64,000 nt of DNA from Moorena sp. SIOASIH (GCF_010671925.1 NZ_JAAHIH010000009.1:62001-126000), one strand, 5' to 3'. Positions 27,217 through 36,006 are shown, counted from the first letter of the stretch. A program made the numbers and translations. The notes: a model not told the origin generated them from the sequence alone.

Positions 27217-28371
27217 ATGGTCATGAACAAGCAAATTCAACAGCTGGTGCTTAAACTACAACACTATCCTCGGGAAAATCAACAGCGGGACCAGGCTTTG
27301 GCAGAACTGGTTGAGCAAATTTTGCGTACCCGTAAAGTTTGTCGCCCACGGCCAGGTCACCCTCTATCTGGCATCTATCTAGAGATTTATCAGACCGTAC
27401 AGCAGCAGCTCAACCATCAAATCGACGATGATATTGACAGTCGATATCTACAAATGACTTCTGATCAGGAGTGGGGGTCTTGGCGGGATAGTGTTTTTAA
27501 GAAGGTACTCGACGAGAGTCGTCTTCAGCAGCTAGCCCTAGAAGCACAACGGCACCAACCCCATACCCCAGAGCGATTTTATGCCTTAACGGAATTGCTC
27601 AATGCCATTAAGCTTTCCGGTAAGCTTTGCCATCGAGGCCAATTTTCTCCTGAGGTCTATGATGATGCTGTGAATCGGACATTGTATTATGTCTATCAAA
27701 ACCTCAATCACTACAATCGAGCAAAAGGAAAGTTTCTAGCCTGGGTCAATTATCGCCTCGATAAGATGTTACAAAAAGCTCAACAAGACCTCACTGACCC
27801 ATTTATCCAAGCTCAATCTGGCAAAATTGTCAGAATCAAATATCAGTTGAGCGCTCTGATTAAAAACACCAAACTAGATCATGTGATTGTTTGGATAACA
27901 CTGACCATCAAAGGCTTAATTACAAACAAGACCGATGCCGGTAAAGTTACTAAAATTATGATGGTCTTATTTTTGTTGTGCCAGTTAATCGCAAAAGACC
28001 GAACCACAGGAGATTCATTAGTGTTTGAGATGGCTAAAGCCTCTCTGCCTTTATCCGCCAACTTGTCTGAGCTGACTGGGGAATCGCTCACCATAGAGAC
28101 TGTGGCACAACCGGAAACAGAACTGACCTTGTATGACCAGGTCAGACACTATTTTAAAGAAGACCCCGAAAACCTCTTACAGAAACATATTAAAAACCAT
28201 CCTTCCGCCACCTTGCAAGTCATAGGCTTAGCGTACCTCGACGGAAAAAAATGGCAAGAGATATCGGACTATTTAGGAATTAAAATTTCATCCCTGAATA
28301 ACTTCTTTCAACGTAATATCAGGAAATTAGCCCCTGAAATCAAGAGATATATAGAGGAAGAGATGGGCTGA
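27217..28371 (+). CDS. Sigma-70-like protein, copy B
   Basis: This protein of 384 residues is highly similar to copy A throughout, with the same length, the same region-2-like block (NRTLYYVYQNLNHYNRAKGK) and the same C-terminal helix-turn-helix (GKKWQEISDYLGIKISSLNN). Differences are scattered substitutions with no indels, so both copies look maintained. Its upstream region lacks the MITE found at copy A. It is followed after 183 bp by a DUF1822 gene in the same direction, the arrangement repeated downstream, so the pair is probably an operon or co-regulated unit. As with copy A, the sigma-factor reading is inference from distant similarity. Confidence 0.8.
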   Translation: MVMNKQIQQLVLKLQHYPRENQQRDQALAELVEQILRTRKVCRPRPGHPLSGIYLEIYQTVQQQLNHQIDDDIDSRYLQMTSDQEWGSWRDSVFKKVLDESRLQQLALEAQRHQPHTPERFYALTELLNAIKLSGKLCHRGQFSPEVYDDAVNRTLYYVYQNLNHYNRAKGKFLAWVNYRLDKMLQKAQQDLTDPFIQAQSGKIVRIKYQLSALIKNTKLDHVIVWITLTIKGLITNKTDAGKVTKIMMVLFLLCQLIAKDRTTGDSLVFEMAKASLPLSANLSELTGESLTIETVAQPETELTLYDQVRHYFKEDPENLLQKHIKNHPSATLQVIGLAYLDGKKWQEISDYLGIKISSLNNFFQRNIRKLAPEIKRYIEEEMG

Positions 28372-28554
28372 AAATGGTATAAACAAATACCTGCTTATAA
28401 AAATCGGTGCTTAATCTGCTCAATACATAAACCTACATCAACTTTAGGAGTTAAAGGGAATTATTAATATCTATATTATACTACCGATAGAGTTGATAAT
28501 TTATTGGTAAGGCTAAAATGGAGGGATTGCTCAGCCATACCAGCCTGTCAACTT

Positions 28555-29049
28555 ATGGTCACACTACTTATGGTCACACTACCAGAAGCAGCCCATCAGC
28601 TAGCAGAACAGCGTTGCCAACAGCAATCTAATCTGGAAAAAGCCGAACAGGTTTATCTCAATACCTTGGCGGTGTATGCAGTGAATCAGTACTTACAGGG
28701 TCTAGGATTTGAAACTGATTTAGACTCTAGTGATAGCCAGAATTCCATCATGCAGACATTCCTAGATGTGGCTGATTTAGTGGTTAAAAATTATGGCAAG
28801 CTCGAATGTAAACCAGTCTCACCAGATGCCGAGTTTGTTTACATCCCAGAAGAGGTTTGGCAAGACAGAATTGGTTATATAGCGGTGCAACTGAATGACT
28901 CCTTGACAGAAGCTAAACTGCTGGGATTTGTCGAAAATGTGGCAACTAATGAGTTACCGTTAAGTCAGTTGCAGCCGATGGCAGATTTTCCAGGATACCT
29001 TCAGAATTTACCCAGAAAATCAACCGATAGTCGAGAGGTTGCATGTTGA
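28555..29049 (+). CDS. DUF1822 family protein, truncated copy
   Basis: About 164 residues (ATG at 28555; 28570 also possible) match the N-terminal half of the DUF1822 protein at 30603-31694. Shared parts are EKAEQVYLNTLAVYAVNQYL with FETDL, TFLDVADLVVKNYGKLECKP and VWQDRIGYIAVQLND. The C-terminal half (about 190 residues) is absent. The frame stops nine bases before a GAATGGA tandem array, which suggests the gene was cut at the array. The protein family is unknown in function. It follows the sigma-like copy B, as the full-length DUF1822 follows the ruined third sigma-like copy. It may be a non-functional remnant. Confidence 0.78.
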   Translation: MVTLLMVTLPEAAHQLAEQRCQQQSNLEKAEQVYLNTLAVYAVNQYLQGLGFETDLDSSDSQNSIMQTFLDVADLVVKNYGKLECKPVSPDAEFVYIPEEVWQDRIGYIAVQLNDSLTEAKLLGFVENVATNELPLSQLQPMADFPGYLQNLPRKSTDSREVAC

Positions 29050-29057
29050 AGGTTGTC

Positions 29058-29405
29058 TGTCAGAATGCAGAATGGAGAATGGAGAATGGAGAATGGAGAA
29101 TGGAGAATGGAGAATGGAGAATGGAGAATGGAGAATGGAGAATGGAGAATGGAGAATGGAGAATGGAGAATGGAGAATGGAGAATGGAGAATGGAGAATG
29201 GAGAATGGAGAATGGAGAATGGAGAATGGAGAATGGAGAATGGAGAATGGAGAATGGAGAATGGAGAATTTAGAATGGAGAATGGAGAATTCTAAATTCT
29301 AAATTCCAAATTCCAAATTCTAAATTCCAAATTCTAAATTCTAAATTCCAAATTCTAAATTCTAAATTCTAAATTCTAAATTCTAAATTCTACATTCTAC
29401 ATTCT
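29058..29405. repeat. Two abutting 7-bp tandem arrays (GAATGGA, then ATTCTAA)
   Basis: About 30 consecutive GAATGGA units run from 29065 to 29290, followed by about 16 units of ATTCTAA/ATTCCAA up to about 29405. The first array produces open frames in all three plus-strand phases, none of which is a gene. The arrays mark the end of the truncated DUF1822 gene and the start of the peptidase fragment. Confidence 0.95.
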
Positions 29406-29409
29406 TAAT

Positions 29410-29640
29410 TCAAATCCAGCTGGCATAGGTATGATCAGGTAAGGTCGAAAAGATGTCAACCCCTGGTGCAACAAGGTCGTACATGTTGCTGTCATCACCA
29501 GCGCCATTGGAGAAGTGAGCAATTGTGCGATCGCTTTTTATGGCTTCTACTGAGAAACCGTATTCCATGGCATAACTAGCAGGATTAGCAGGGGAAAACC
29601 CTCCACTATTGCCAGCGGCACTAACCTTAATCAGCAAGTA
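29410..29640 (-). pseudogene. Subtilisin-like (S8) peptidase fragment
   Basis: The 77-residue stretch reads VSAAGNSGGFSPANPASYAM, then VEAIKSDRTIAHFSNGAG and YDLVAPGVDIFSTLPDHTY. This corresponds to the region of subtilases that includes the oxyanion-hole Asn (AAGNSGG). The catalytic Ser motif (GTSMA) that should follow is missing, as are the Asp and His regions before it. Both ends are cut: one by the ATTCTAA array and the other by the sigma-like remnant. A decayed fragment with no expected activity. Confidence 0.85.
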
Positions 29641-29767
29641 AGCCAATCGGGTTGCTAGGCACTGCCCACCCTAGGATTCTGGCAAAAAATAAAGTTTTGT
29701 AAATTAACCCATAAAAATTTGAGCTCAGCTTGATAAGTAAGCAGGTCAGTGTTTCTAATGGATAGCG

Positions 29768-30149
29768 ATGAAAGAGCAAATTAGGCAGCTGGTATGCCAA
29801 GTGCAAAGGTACCCACGGGATACTCAAGAGCGGCAGCAAGCTTTAGGAAAACTGGTTAAGCAAATTTTGCGATGCTCCTAGGTCGCCGCTTCGCGATCGC
29901 GTAAAATTTGCCGCCCATCCAGACGAAGACCCTGATCGGCTATTCCAAAAGCATATCATAAACCATCCTGAAGCAACGTTTCAAACTATCGCTTTAGCCT
30001 ATATTGACGGAAAAAAATGGAAGGATATATCTGAATTATTCGGAATTAGTGTTCCTACACTAAGTCATTTATATAGCAGTCGCCAGGAAATGAAAAAGCT
30101 TTTAACATCGCGCTGCATCGCTTTTTTAATTATTTTTAAATTAATTTAA
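29768..30149 (+). pseudogene. Sigma-70-like protein, third copy, internally deleted
   Basis: The start (MKEQIRQLVCQVQRYPRDT) and LVKQILR match the N-termini of copies A and B. A small palindromic insert (near 29872-29900, with TCGCGATCGCG) brings a stop. After a few shared codons the sequence jumps to the C-terminal part: DEDPDRLFQKHIINHPEATF, IALAYIDGKKWKDISELFG, ending at 30149. About 780 bp between them are missing compared with copies A and B. The upstream AAAGTTTTGTAAATT motif is shared with the other copies. The divergence is larger than between A and B, so this copy is older. Confidence 0.85.
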
Positions 30150-30249
30150 TTTTTACCTATTAAAGGAAAATACTATAGTTATTTATGGTAAAGTATTGGT
30201 AGGCTAATTTTAGGGAATTGGTATAACACTAGCTCATCCCAAACGTAAG

Positions 30250-30460
30250 CATATGCGCTACGCGCAGGCTACGCCAACAGTGGTCAGTGGTCAGTGGTCA
30301 GTGGTCAGCGGTCAGCGGTCAGCAGTCAGTGGTCAGTGGTCAGCTTATTTTATTCAAAAGCATCTCAAGTAGCCCGCATAAGCTGATAGCTGATAGCTGA
30401 TAGCTGATAGCTAATAGCTCAAAGCTGATAGCTGATAGCTAATAGCTGAATGCTTACTCC
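30250..30460. repeat. GGTCAGT and AGCTGAT 7-bp arrays
   Basis: A palindromic repeat variant at about 30251-30277 (GCTACGCGCAGGCTACGCC) is followed by a GGTCAGT array (about 30280-30345). An AGCTGAT/AGCTAAT array follows (about 30378-30457). There is no gene between 30150 and 30602 otherwise. Confidence 0.85.
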
Positions 30461-30602
30461 CAAACTGACATTTATTACTCAGAAATAAAAAATCAGGACT
30501 ATTTTGATCAGAAGTATTGTTTACCTAGGAATTAGGATTACTAGGTAGATTATGCTCCTAGGTTAGGGAATACTATGATTGGACTCAGCACAGGATGTAA
30601 TC

Positions 30603-31694
30603 ATGACCTCTACCATTAAGTCGTACATTAAACCGTTAACCTTTAGAGTTCCGCTAGCTTTAGCAGCACATCGCAGAGCAAAGGAATTTCAACAGCACCA
30701 AGCTAATCTGACTAAAGCGAAACAGGTTTATTTCAATACTCTGGCAGTGTATGCAGTTAACTTTTACTTGCGGTGTATGGGATTTGAGACAAACTTAGAG
30801 GAAAGCGACAGTTGGAACCCAGTGATGCAAACCCTGATGGATGTTGCGGATCTGACGGTTAAAAATCATGGTAAGTTGGAGTGTAGACTTGTTTTACCTG
30901 AGGCTAAGTGTGTCAAAGTTCCAGCAGCAGTTTGGCAGGAACGAATTGGTTATGTGGGGGTGGAGCTTGATCAAGCATTGCAGGAGGCAACTCTGGTAGG
31001 ATTTGCTGATAAAGTGGTAACAGAAGAATTCCCCGTGAACCAATTGCGAACCCTGAAAGAGTTACCGCGACACATTAGAGAGTATCGGCAATCTCCCCAA
31101 TCCCAGGTACGGGCAAAGCAGTGGAGCCATAGTCATGCTCTCAAACCCAAGGTCTTCTGTCCCGATACTTCACCGTCGAACACTATGCAAAAACACCATA
31201 CCCAACAACAGCAACCACAAAACCAGACACCAGTTGTGCGATTAAGCCAGTGGTTAGACAATAGTTTTGAGGCAGATTGGAAGACTGTGGAAACTATCTT
31301 ACAGCCAGCACCGGAGCCAATGCTTGATTTCAGAAGTTTCCCCTTTGACCAACCTAGTAAAGGATTGCATACCACCGTGGGAGTAAAACGAGGTAAGCTA
31401 CTCGGTTCGGAAATTGCCTGGGGTGCCGAGAAGGTGGCTTTATTTGTGGAGCTACATCCAACGGATTCACCCAAAATGACTATATTCATTGAACTTTTTC
31501 CTGCTTGTGGTGGAGACCGTCTTCCCAAGAATCTAAAGATTATGGTGCTTGATCACGAGGGAATTGCGGTGATTCAAACCCAAGCCAGAGAGACGGAAAA
31601 TATTAAGTTGCAAGTAAGTGGTGAACCGGGAGAACGTTTTAGCATTAAGTTAGTTTTGAATGATGTTAGTATTATCGAAAATTTTTTAATCTGA
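30603..31694 (+). CDS. DUF1822 family protein, full length
   Basis: The 363 residues from the ATG at 30603 (MTSTIKSYIKPLTFRVPLAL) form the full DUF1822 layout. The N-terminal domain includes QVYFNTLAVYAVNFYLRCMG, TLMDVADLTVKNHGKLECRL and AVWQERIGYVGVELDQ. A glutamine-rich linker follows near residues 195-215. The C-terminal domain begins VVRLSQWLDNSFEADWKTVE and ends in a beta-rich sequence (LPKNLKIMVLDHEGIAVIQT). No enzyme motif or membrane helix is visible, so it is cytosolic. The role is unknown, but the family repeatedly sits between sigma-like and CHAT-CHASE2 genes, as here; I infer a regulatory or adaptor role. A TTG 24 bp further upstream also opens the frame. Confidence 0.85.
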   Translation: MTSTIKSYIKPLTFRVPLALAAHRRAKEFQQHQANLTKAKQVYFNTLAVYAVNFYLRCMGFETNLEESDSWNPVMQTLMDVADLTVKNHGKLECRLVLPEAKCVKVPAAVWQERIGYVGVELDQALQEATLVGFADKVVTEEFPVNQLRTLKELPRHIREYRQSPQSQVRAKQWSHSHALKPKVFCPDTSPSNTMQKHHTQQQQPQNQTPVVRLSQWLDNSFEADWKTVETILQPAPEPMLDFRSFPFDQPSKGLHTTVGVKRGKLLGSEIAWGAEKVALFVELHPTDSPKMTIFIELFPACGGDRLPKNLKIMVLDHEGIAVIQTQARETENIKLQVSGEPGERFSIKLVLNDVSIIENFLI

Positions 31695-31783
31695 AGTTAG
31701 GGGCGATTGTGCTACCGGTATGCTTTTTAAACCCAGCCTTGTATTAATCAGATTATTAATTAGATACATAGCAGTTATCAAAT

Positions 31784-31886
31784 AGGTGAGGTACATTTTG
31801 GGGAGTAGGGAGTAGGGAGTAGGGAGTAGGGAGTAGGGAGTAGGGAGTAGGGAGTAGGGGGAAGAAAATTGAATGTACTTCATTAC
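31784..31886. repeat. Inverted-repeat element with GGGAGTA array
   Basis: TGAGGTACATT at the left and AATGTACTTCA at the right bracket about eight units of GGGAGTA (31798-31858). It is the same type as the elements at 12541-12693 and 15974-16115. The stretch 31887-32177 holds no gene; just before the next start it has a TAATACC-type 7- to 8-bp array. Confidence 0.65.
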
Positions 31887-32177
31887 TATGAGAACCGCTA
31901 TGGTAGTATTATATAATAATTGGCGACTATAGTCGCCACGTCTAGTCGTCTGGGATAAACCCTTATAAAAGGGGATTTGGTATAATTATAGGAAAGCCAG
32001 AGTAAGCAGGGCTGGTTTTTTAGTTAGAAACTGACTCAGGGCAAGCATCGGCGGTAAATCCATCCCTATTGCATAAAATTTATTAAGAAGTAAGTGGGAA
32101 TGGGTAAGATTGTTATCCATTCCTAATACCTAATAATTAATACCTAATACTTAATACCTAATAACTAATTACCAAAA

Positions 32178-34565
32178 ATGGGAAAGTTAGTTGTCCTGAG
32201 TCTAGATGGTGATTCCCAGCAGCAGGGGTTCCAGGTACGCTTAGAAATTGGTGAAGAAGGGTCACGCGCAACCCTGGAAATGACCGGTTACTTACCTGCA
32301 GCTTCAGAACTCACTACTTACTTACAAGACCATTGGCGCGAAAAATATCGGAGCCTAGGTTCACCCGCGAGAATCCAGCCCGGAAAAGTTATCTATGGTG
32401 GTTCCATTAACCAAAAGCTCAAGGAATGTGGGGATTCAGCCCATGAGTTAGGTAATAGACTGAAACGATGGCTGGATTCTGAACAGTTTCGTCCCATTGA
32501 TAAGCGATTACGGGAAGAGTTAAACCCAGAGGAAACCATTCGGGTGCTGATTCGCACGGAAAATACCCAGTTACAAAAGCTGCCTTGGCATCTGTGGGAT
32601 TTTTTTGAGCGTTACCCCAAGGCTGAAGTTGCTCTGAGTGGAACACAGTTTAAACGACTCCATCAACTCCCTGTATCTACCGGGAAATCTAAAGTGAGAA
32701 TTTTAGCAATTTTAGGTCATAGTGCTGATATTGATATTAAGGCAGATCGACAACTGCTGGAGAATTTACCTAATACAGAAACCGTCTTTTTAGTAGAGCC
32801 CAAATATCACGAAATCAATGACCAGTTATGGGAGCAAGCTTGGGATATTATCTTTTTCGCAGGACATAGTGAGACAGAGGGGGAAACGGGTCGAATTTAT
32901 ATTAATCCCACCGATAGCTTAACCATTGATGAACTGTGGTATGCCCTCAAAAAAGCTGTGGCCCAGGGCTTAAAACTGGCAATTTTTAATTCTTGTGATG
33001 GGTTGGGATTGGCACGGAAACTCCATGATTTACAAATTCCCCAAATGATTGTAATGCGGGAGTTAGTGCCAGATCAGGTCGCTCAAAACTTTTTGAAGTA
33101 TTTTTTGAACGGGTTTGCTAATGGTAAGTCTTTATATCTGGCAACGCGGGAAGCACGGGAGCGATTGCAGGGGTTGGAGCGTCAGTTTCCCTGCGCCAGT
33201 TGGTTACCAGTAATTTACCAGAATCTAGCACAAGAACCACCAGCTTGGAAAGATTTGTGGCAAGAGTCAGAAACAGAATCAGAAACACGATCAGAAACAC
33301 GATCAGAAACACGATCAGAAACACGATCAGAAACACGGAAACCCAAGTGGCCTAGTTTCCAGAGAGTGCTGCTATCTAGCATAGTGGTCACTAGCTTGGT
33401 AATGGGAGTGCGATCGCTTGGCCTATTGCAGCCCTGGGAACTGCAAGGGTTTGACCAGTTGATGCGGCTGCGACCCCATGAAGGACCAGATCAGCGACTG
33501 TTATTAGTCACAATCACTGAAGAGGATGTGCAGTCCCAACCTGATCACGAAAGAGGAGCCGCCTCCTTATCCGATCGTTCCTTGGCAAAACTACTGGCAA
33601 AGCTGGAGCAGTATCAACCGAGAGTCATTGGTTTAGATATTTATCGGGAGAATCCTGTGGGACAGGAATACCAGGATTTAGCGACTTGGATGAAAACTAG
33701 TGATCAATTTTATGCCATCTGCCAATACGGTGACCCCGGAGTTCCCCCACCTCCAGAAGTGCCAGATGTTCGCCAAGGCTTTAATAATGTTTTACTTGAC
33801 CCCGATCGCATTATCCGTCGCCATCTGTTGGCTGTAGGGTCACTATCTACTTGTCAAAGCTACTACTCATTTAATGTCCAGTTGGCAAGACGTTATCTGG
33901 CTGATGAAGGAATCGAGTTGGAGGTGACAGAAAATTACTTAAAGCTTGGCACTACAGTTTTTAAGACCCTAGAAAAAGATTCTGGTGGATATCACAATCT
34001 AAATTCCCGTGGTCACCAAATATTACTGAATTATCGAGCTTCCGGTCAAATTGCTCAGAAAGTTTCCCTTGCAGAGGTTCTCAGGGATGACTTCAATGCC
34101 GACTTAGTCAGGAATCGCATTGTCCTCATCGGTACCATTGCGCCCAGTTTTAATGATATTTTTTGGCGCACACCCTACAGTGGTGGTCAGTGGTCTGTTG
34201 AGACCATGAGTGGGATAGAAATTCAGGCGCAGATGATCAGTCACATCCTGAGTGCAGTGCTGGATAATCGACCGTTGATTTGGTGGTGGTCTGAGCCTGG
34301 TGAAGCCCTGTGGATTTGGTGCTGGGCTGTGGTGGGCGGTATGGTTGCTGGAAACTTTAACCTGCTGCGTTCCGTCCTGTTGGGTACTGGAACTGCTGTG
34401 GTTGTTTTATATGGAAGTTGCTGGGTTTTGCTGATAGTAACAGGTGGTTGGGTGCCATTAATTCCCGCTACTATAGCATTGGTGGCTACTAGTGCTAGTG
34501 TGGTTGTTTACTCTCCTAGTTTAAGCCTTGGTAATTTCTGGCAAACACCGGAAGCTACCGACTAG
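32178..34565 (+). CDS. CHAT-CHASE2 membrane protein, C-terminus replaced by a transposon end
   Basis: CHAT is a caspase-like cysteine peptidase domain and CHASE2 an extracytoplasmic sensor. The CHAT part (about 1-350) has the catalytic His230 (FFAGHSETEG) and Cys273 (IFNSCDGLG). A linker of five SETR repeats follows (about 366-388), then a membrane helix (RVLLSSIVVTSLVMGV). CHASE2 runs from about 418 to 690 (ELQGFDQLMRLRPHEGPDQR), and there are two or three membrane helices at 710-778. The last native residue is Tyr778: the codons after it lie in the IscB element inserted behind the TTAC at 34508-34511. The final 17 residues (SPSLSLGNFWQTPEATD) are element-encoded. A cytoplasmic CHAT gated by an external CHASE2 signal is the likely design. 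Neighbours are DUF1822 and DUF928 genes. Confidence 0.9.
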   Translation: MGKLVVLSLDGDSQQQGFQVRLEIGEEGSRATLEMTGYLPAASELTTYLQDHWREKYRSLGSPARIQPGKVIYGGSINQKLKECGDSAHELGNRLKRWLDSEQFRPIDKRLREELNPEETIRVLIRTENTQLQKLPWHLWDFFERYPKAEVALSGTQFKRLHQLPVSTGKSKVRILAILGHSADIDIKADRQLLENLPNTETVFLVEPKYHEINDQLWEQAWDIIFFAGHSETEGETGRIYINPTDSLTIDELWYALKKAVAQGLKLAIFNSCDGLGLARKLHDLQIPQMIVMRELVPDQVAQNFLKYFLNGFANGKSLYLATREARERLQGLERQFPCASWLPVIYQNLAQEPPAWKDLWQESETESETRSETRSETRSETRSETRKPKWPSFQRVLLSSIVVTSLVMGVRSLGLLQPWELQGFDQLMRLRPHEGPDQRLLLVTITEEDVQSQPDHERGAASLSDRSLAKLLAKLEQYQPRVIGLDIYRENPVGQEYQDLATWMKTSDQFYAICQYGDPGVPPPPEVPDVRQGFNNVLLDPDRIIRRHLLAVGSLSTCQSYYSFNVQLARRYLADEGIELEVTENYLKLGTTVFKTLEKDSGGYHNLNSRGHQILLNYRASGQIAQKVSLAEVLRDDFNADLVRNRIVLIGTIAPSFNDIFWRTPYSGGQWSVETMSGIEIQAQMISHILSAVLDNRPLIWWWSEPGEALWIWCWAVVGGMVAGNFNLLRSVLLGTGTAVVVLYGSCWVLLIVTGGWVPLIPATIALVATSASVVVYSPSLSLGNFWQTPEATD

Positions 34566-34736
34566 GATGCAGGTTTAGGATTAATTTCCTACGTTGATTT
34601 GGTCATGACACCCAGGGATGAACTCCAGTTCCTGGCTCTGTCGCTAACCATTAAGGTGAAGGCAAATGTGTGGTTAGCCTAACAAGCTTTTTCAACATTA
34701 CCGAGGAACACATTACCGATATTGAGGCATTTAACG
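34512..34736 (+). ncRNA. Predicted IscB omega-RNA, copy 2
   Basis: It lies directly upstream of the intact iscB and aligns with 4761-4987. Visible folds are GGTA at 34530-34533 with TACC at 34556-34559 plus inner TTC/GAA and GG/CC pairs, and GCTAACCA paired with TGGTTAGC in the 3' half. The first 17 codons' worth are also read as the tail of the CHAT-CHASE2 protein. The guide would be the roughly 16 bases left of 34512, that is, the 3' end of the CHAT-CHASE2 coding sequence. Confidence 0.75.
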
Positions 34737-35993
34737 ATGCAAAATTACGCATTTGTCATTGATACAAACAAACAACCATTAAACCCGATATCCCCTAAGA
34801 AAGCACGCCGGTTGTTAGACAAGGGTAAGGCGGCTGTTTTTAGGATGTATCCATTTACAATCATCTTGAAAACTGCGGTCGAGAATTCAACTATCTCACC
34901 TTGTAAAATCAAGATTGATCCTGGCAGTAAGTTCACTGGATTTGCTCTAGTTCAAAATCACCAAGTTATTTGGGCAATGGAGTTAGAGCACAGGGGAGGA
35001 CTAATCAAGAAAAAACTAGAGGCGAGAAGCGCTGTCAGACGTGGGAGACGTAATCGTCACACTCGCTACAGAAAGCCTAGATTCCTTAATCGTAGGCGTT
35101 CAGAGGGCTGGCTTGGTCCCAGCCTAGAGCATAGGGTGTTAACCATTGAAACATGGGTTAAACGGCTGATTAAATTTTGCCCAATCCATGAAATTTGGGT
35201 CGAAAGAGTTAAGTTTGATACCCAAAAAATGCAGAATCCTGAAATTACTGGAGCTGAATATCAACAGGGCGAGCTGGCTGGCTACGAAGTTAGAGAGTAC
35301 TTACTAGAAAAATGGGGGAGGGAGTGCGCCTACTGCGGTAAAAAATCCGTCCCATTACACATCGAACACATTCATCCAAAGTCATTTGGAGGAAGCGATC
35401 GCGTAAGTAATCTTTGTCTAGCTTGCGAAAAATGCAATCAACGAAAAGGGAATAAGCCTATAGAAGAATTCCTAAAAAAGAAACCAAGCCTACTACAAAA
35501 AATAAAAAACAAGGCGCTTTCGCCATTAAGGGATGCCACCGCAGTAAATATGACTCGGAACAAGGTAGTAAAGGTGCTCAAGAAAATTTTGCCTGTGGTT
35601 ACTGGTACGGGTGCTATGACCAAGTACAACCGAATCAGGTTGGGCTTCTCCAAAGAGCACTGGATTGATGCGGCTTGCGTCGGTGACATTGAAACCTTAG
35701 TGTTGAGAACCTCTCAACCACTGTTAGTTACCTGCAAAGGACAAGGAGGAAGACAGAAAGCAGCACTCAATAAATATGGCTATCCAATTAGGCATAACCC
35801 ATTGAAGCCGATTAAAGGTTGGGCTACTGGCGACATCGCCAAACACCAGAAACTAGGGATAGGTAAAGTAACTCCCAGAAGCAAAGGAAGTTTCGGATTT
35901 ACTCCACTAGGAACAAAAGGCTACAAGAGTTGCAAACCTCAAGACATATCAGTCATACACAGGAAGGATGGATATACTTACAGTTTTTGCTAG
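34737..35993 (+). CDS. iscB: IscB RNA-guided nuclease, copy 2 (intact)
   Basis: The protein cuts DNA next to a target motif as directed by its omega-RNA, and helps keep the element at its donor site. The 418 residues from ATG 34737 hold the PLMP domain (1-45, with PLNPISPKKARRLLDKG), RuvC-I Asp61 (KIDPGSKFTGFA), an Arg-rich bridge helix at about 95-122 and RuvC-II Glu156 (WVERVKFD). The HNH domain at 195-240 has CAYC and CLACEKC and the catalytic Glu210-His211 (EHIHPKS). RuvC-III has His308 and Asp311 (HWIDAACVG). All catalytic residues are present. It is about 90% similar by eye to copy 1, whose N-terminus is broken. A TTG 15 bp upstream is in frame but is inside the RNA gene. Confidence 0.95.
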   Translation: MQNYAFVIDTNKQPLNPISPKKARRLLDKGKAAVFRMYPFTIILKTAVENSTISPCKIKIDPGSKFTGFALVQNHQVIWAMELEHRGGLIKKKLEARSAVRRGRRNRHTRYRKPRFLNRRRSEGWLGPSLEHRVLTIETWVKRLIKFCPIHEIWVERVKFDTQKMQNPEITGAEYQQGELAGYEVREYLLEKWGRECAYCGKKSVPLHIEHIHPKSFGGSDRVSNLCLACEKCNQRKGNKPIEEFLKKKPSLLQKIKNKALSPLRDATAVNMTRNKVVKVLKKILPVVTGTGAMTKYNRIRLGFSKEHWIDAACVGDIETLVLRTSQPLLVTCKGQGGRQKAALNKYGYPIRHNPLKPIKGWATGDIAKHQKLGIGKVTPRSKGSFGFTPLGTKGYKSCKPQDISVIHRKDGYTYSFC

Positions 35994-36006
35994 TATCTGC
36001 CGGGTT

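Larger units (their letters stand above)
24668..28440 (+). repeat. Tandem duplication of the sigma-like gene unit
   Basis: Unit A (about 24668-26312) and unit B (about 27039-28440) share a common upstream segment (CTTTTTGACTGCCCTCAC, AAAGTTTTGTAA), the whole coding sequence, and a downstream segment (CAAATACCTGCTTAT, TCGGTGCTTAATCTGCTC). Between the units lie the HlyD and leader-peptide remnant. Unit A additionally carries a 231-bp inverted-repeat element in its upstream region. Confidence 0.85.
34512..36006 (+). mobile_element. IscB element 2 inserted at TTAC in the CHAT-CHASE2 gene
   Basis: The left end is exactly after TTAC at 34508-34511, where similarity with the first IscB element begins (TCTCCTAGT). 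Similarity with copy 1 continues through the omega-RNA and coding region, and ends at CTGCCGGGTT just behind the stop. Unlike copy 1, no GC-rich right-end hairpin with TCAA follows. The right boundary is therefore only the limit of similarity, and the true right end may lie further on (for example near the TCAA at 36267) or be lost. No tnpA is present. Confidence 0.75.

Noticed and set aside
29039..29302. Three frames of MENGEWRMENGEW in the GAATGGA array
   Set aside because: Pure translation of a 7-bp tandem repeat that is open in all phases.
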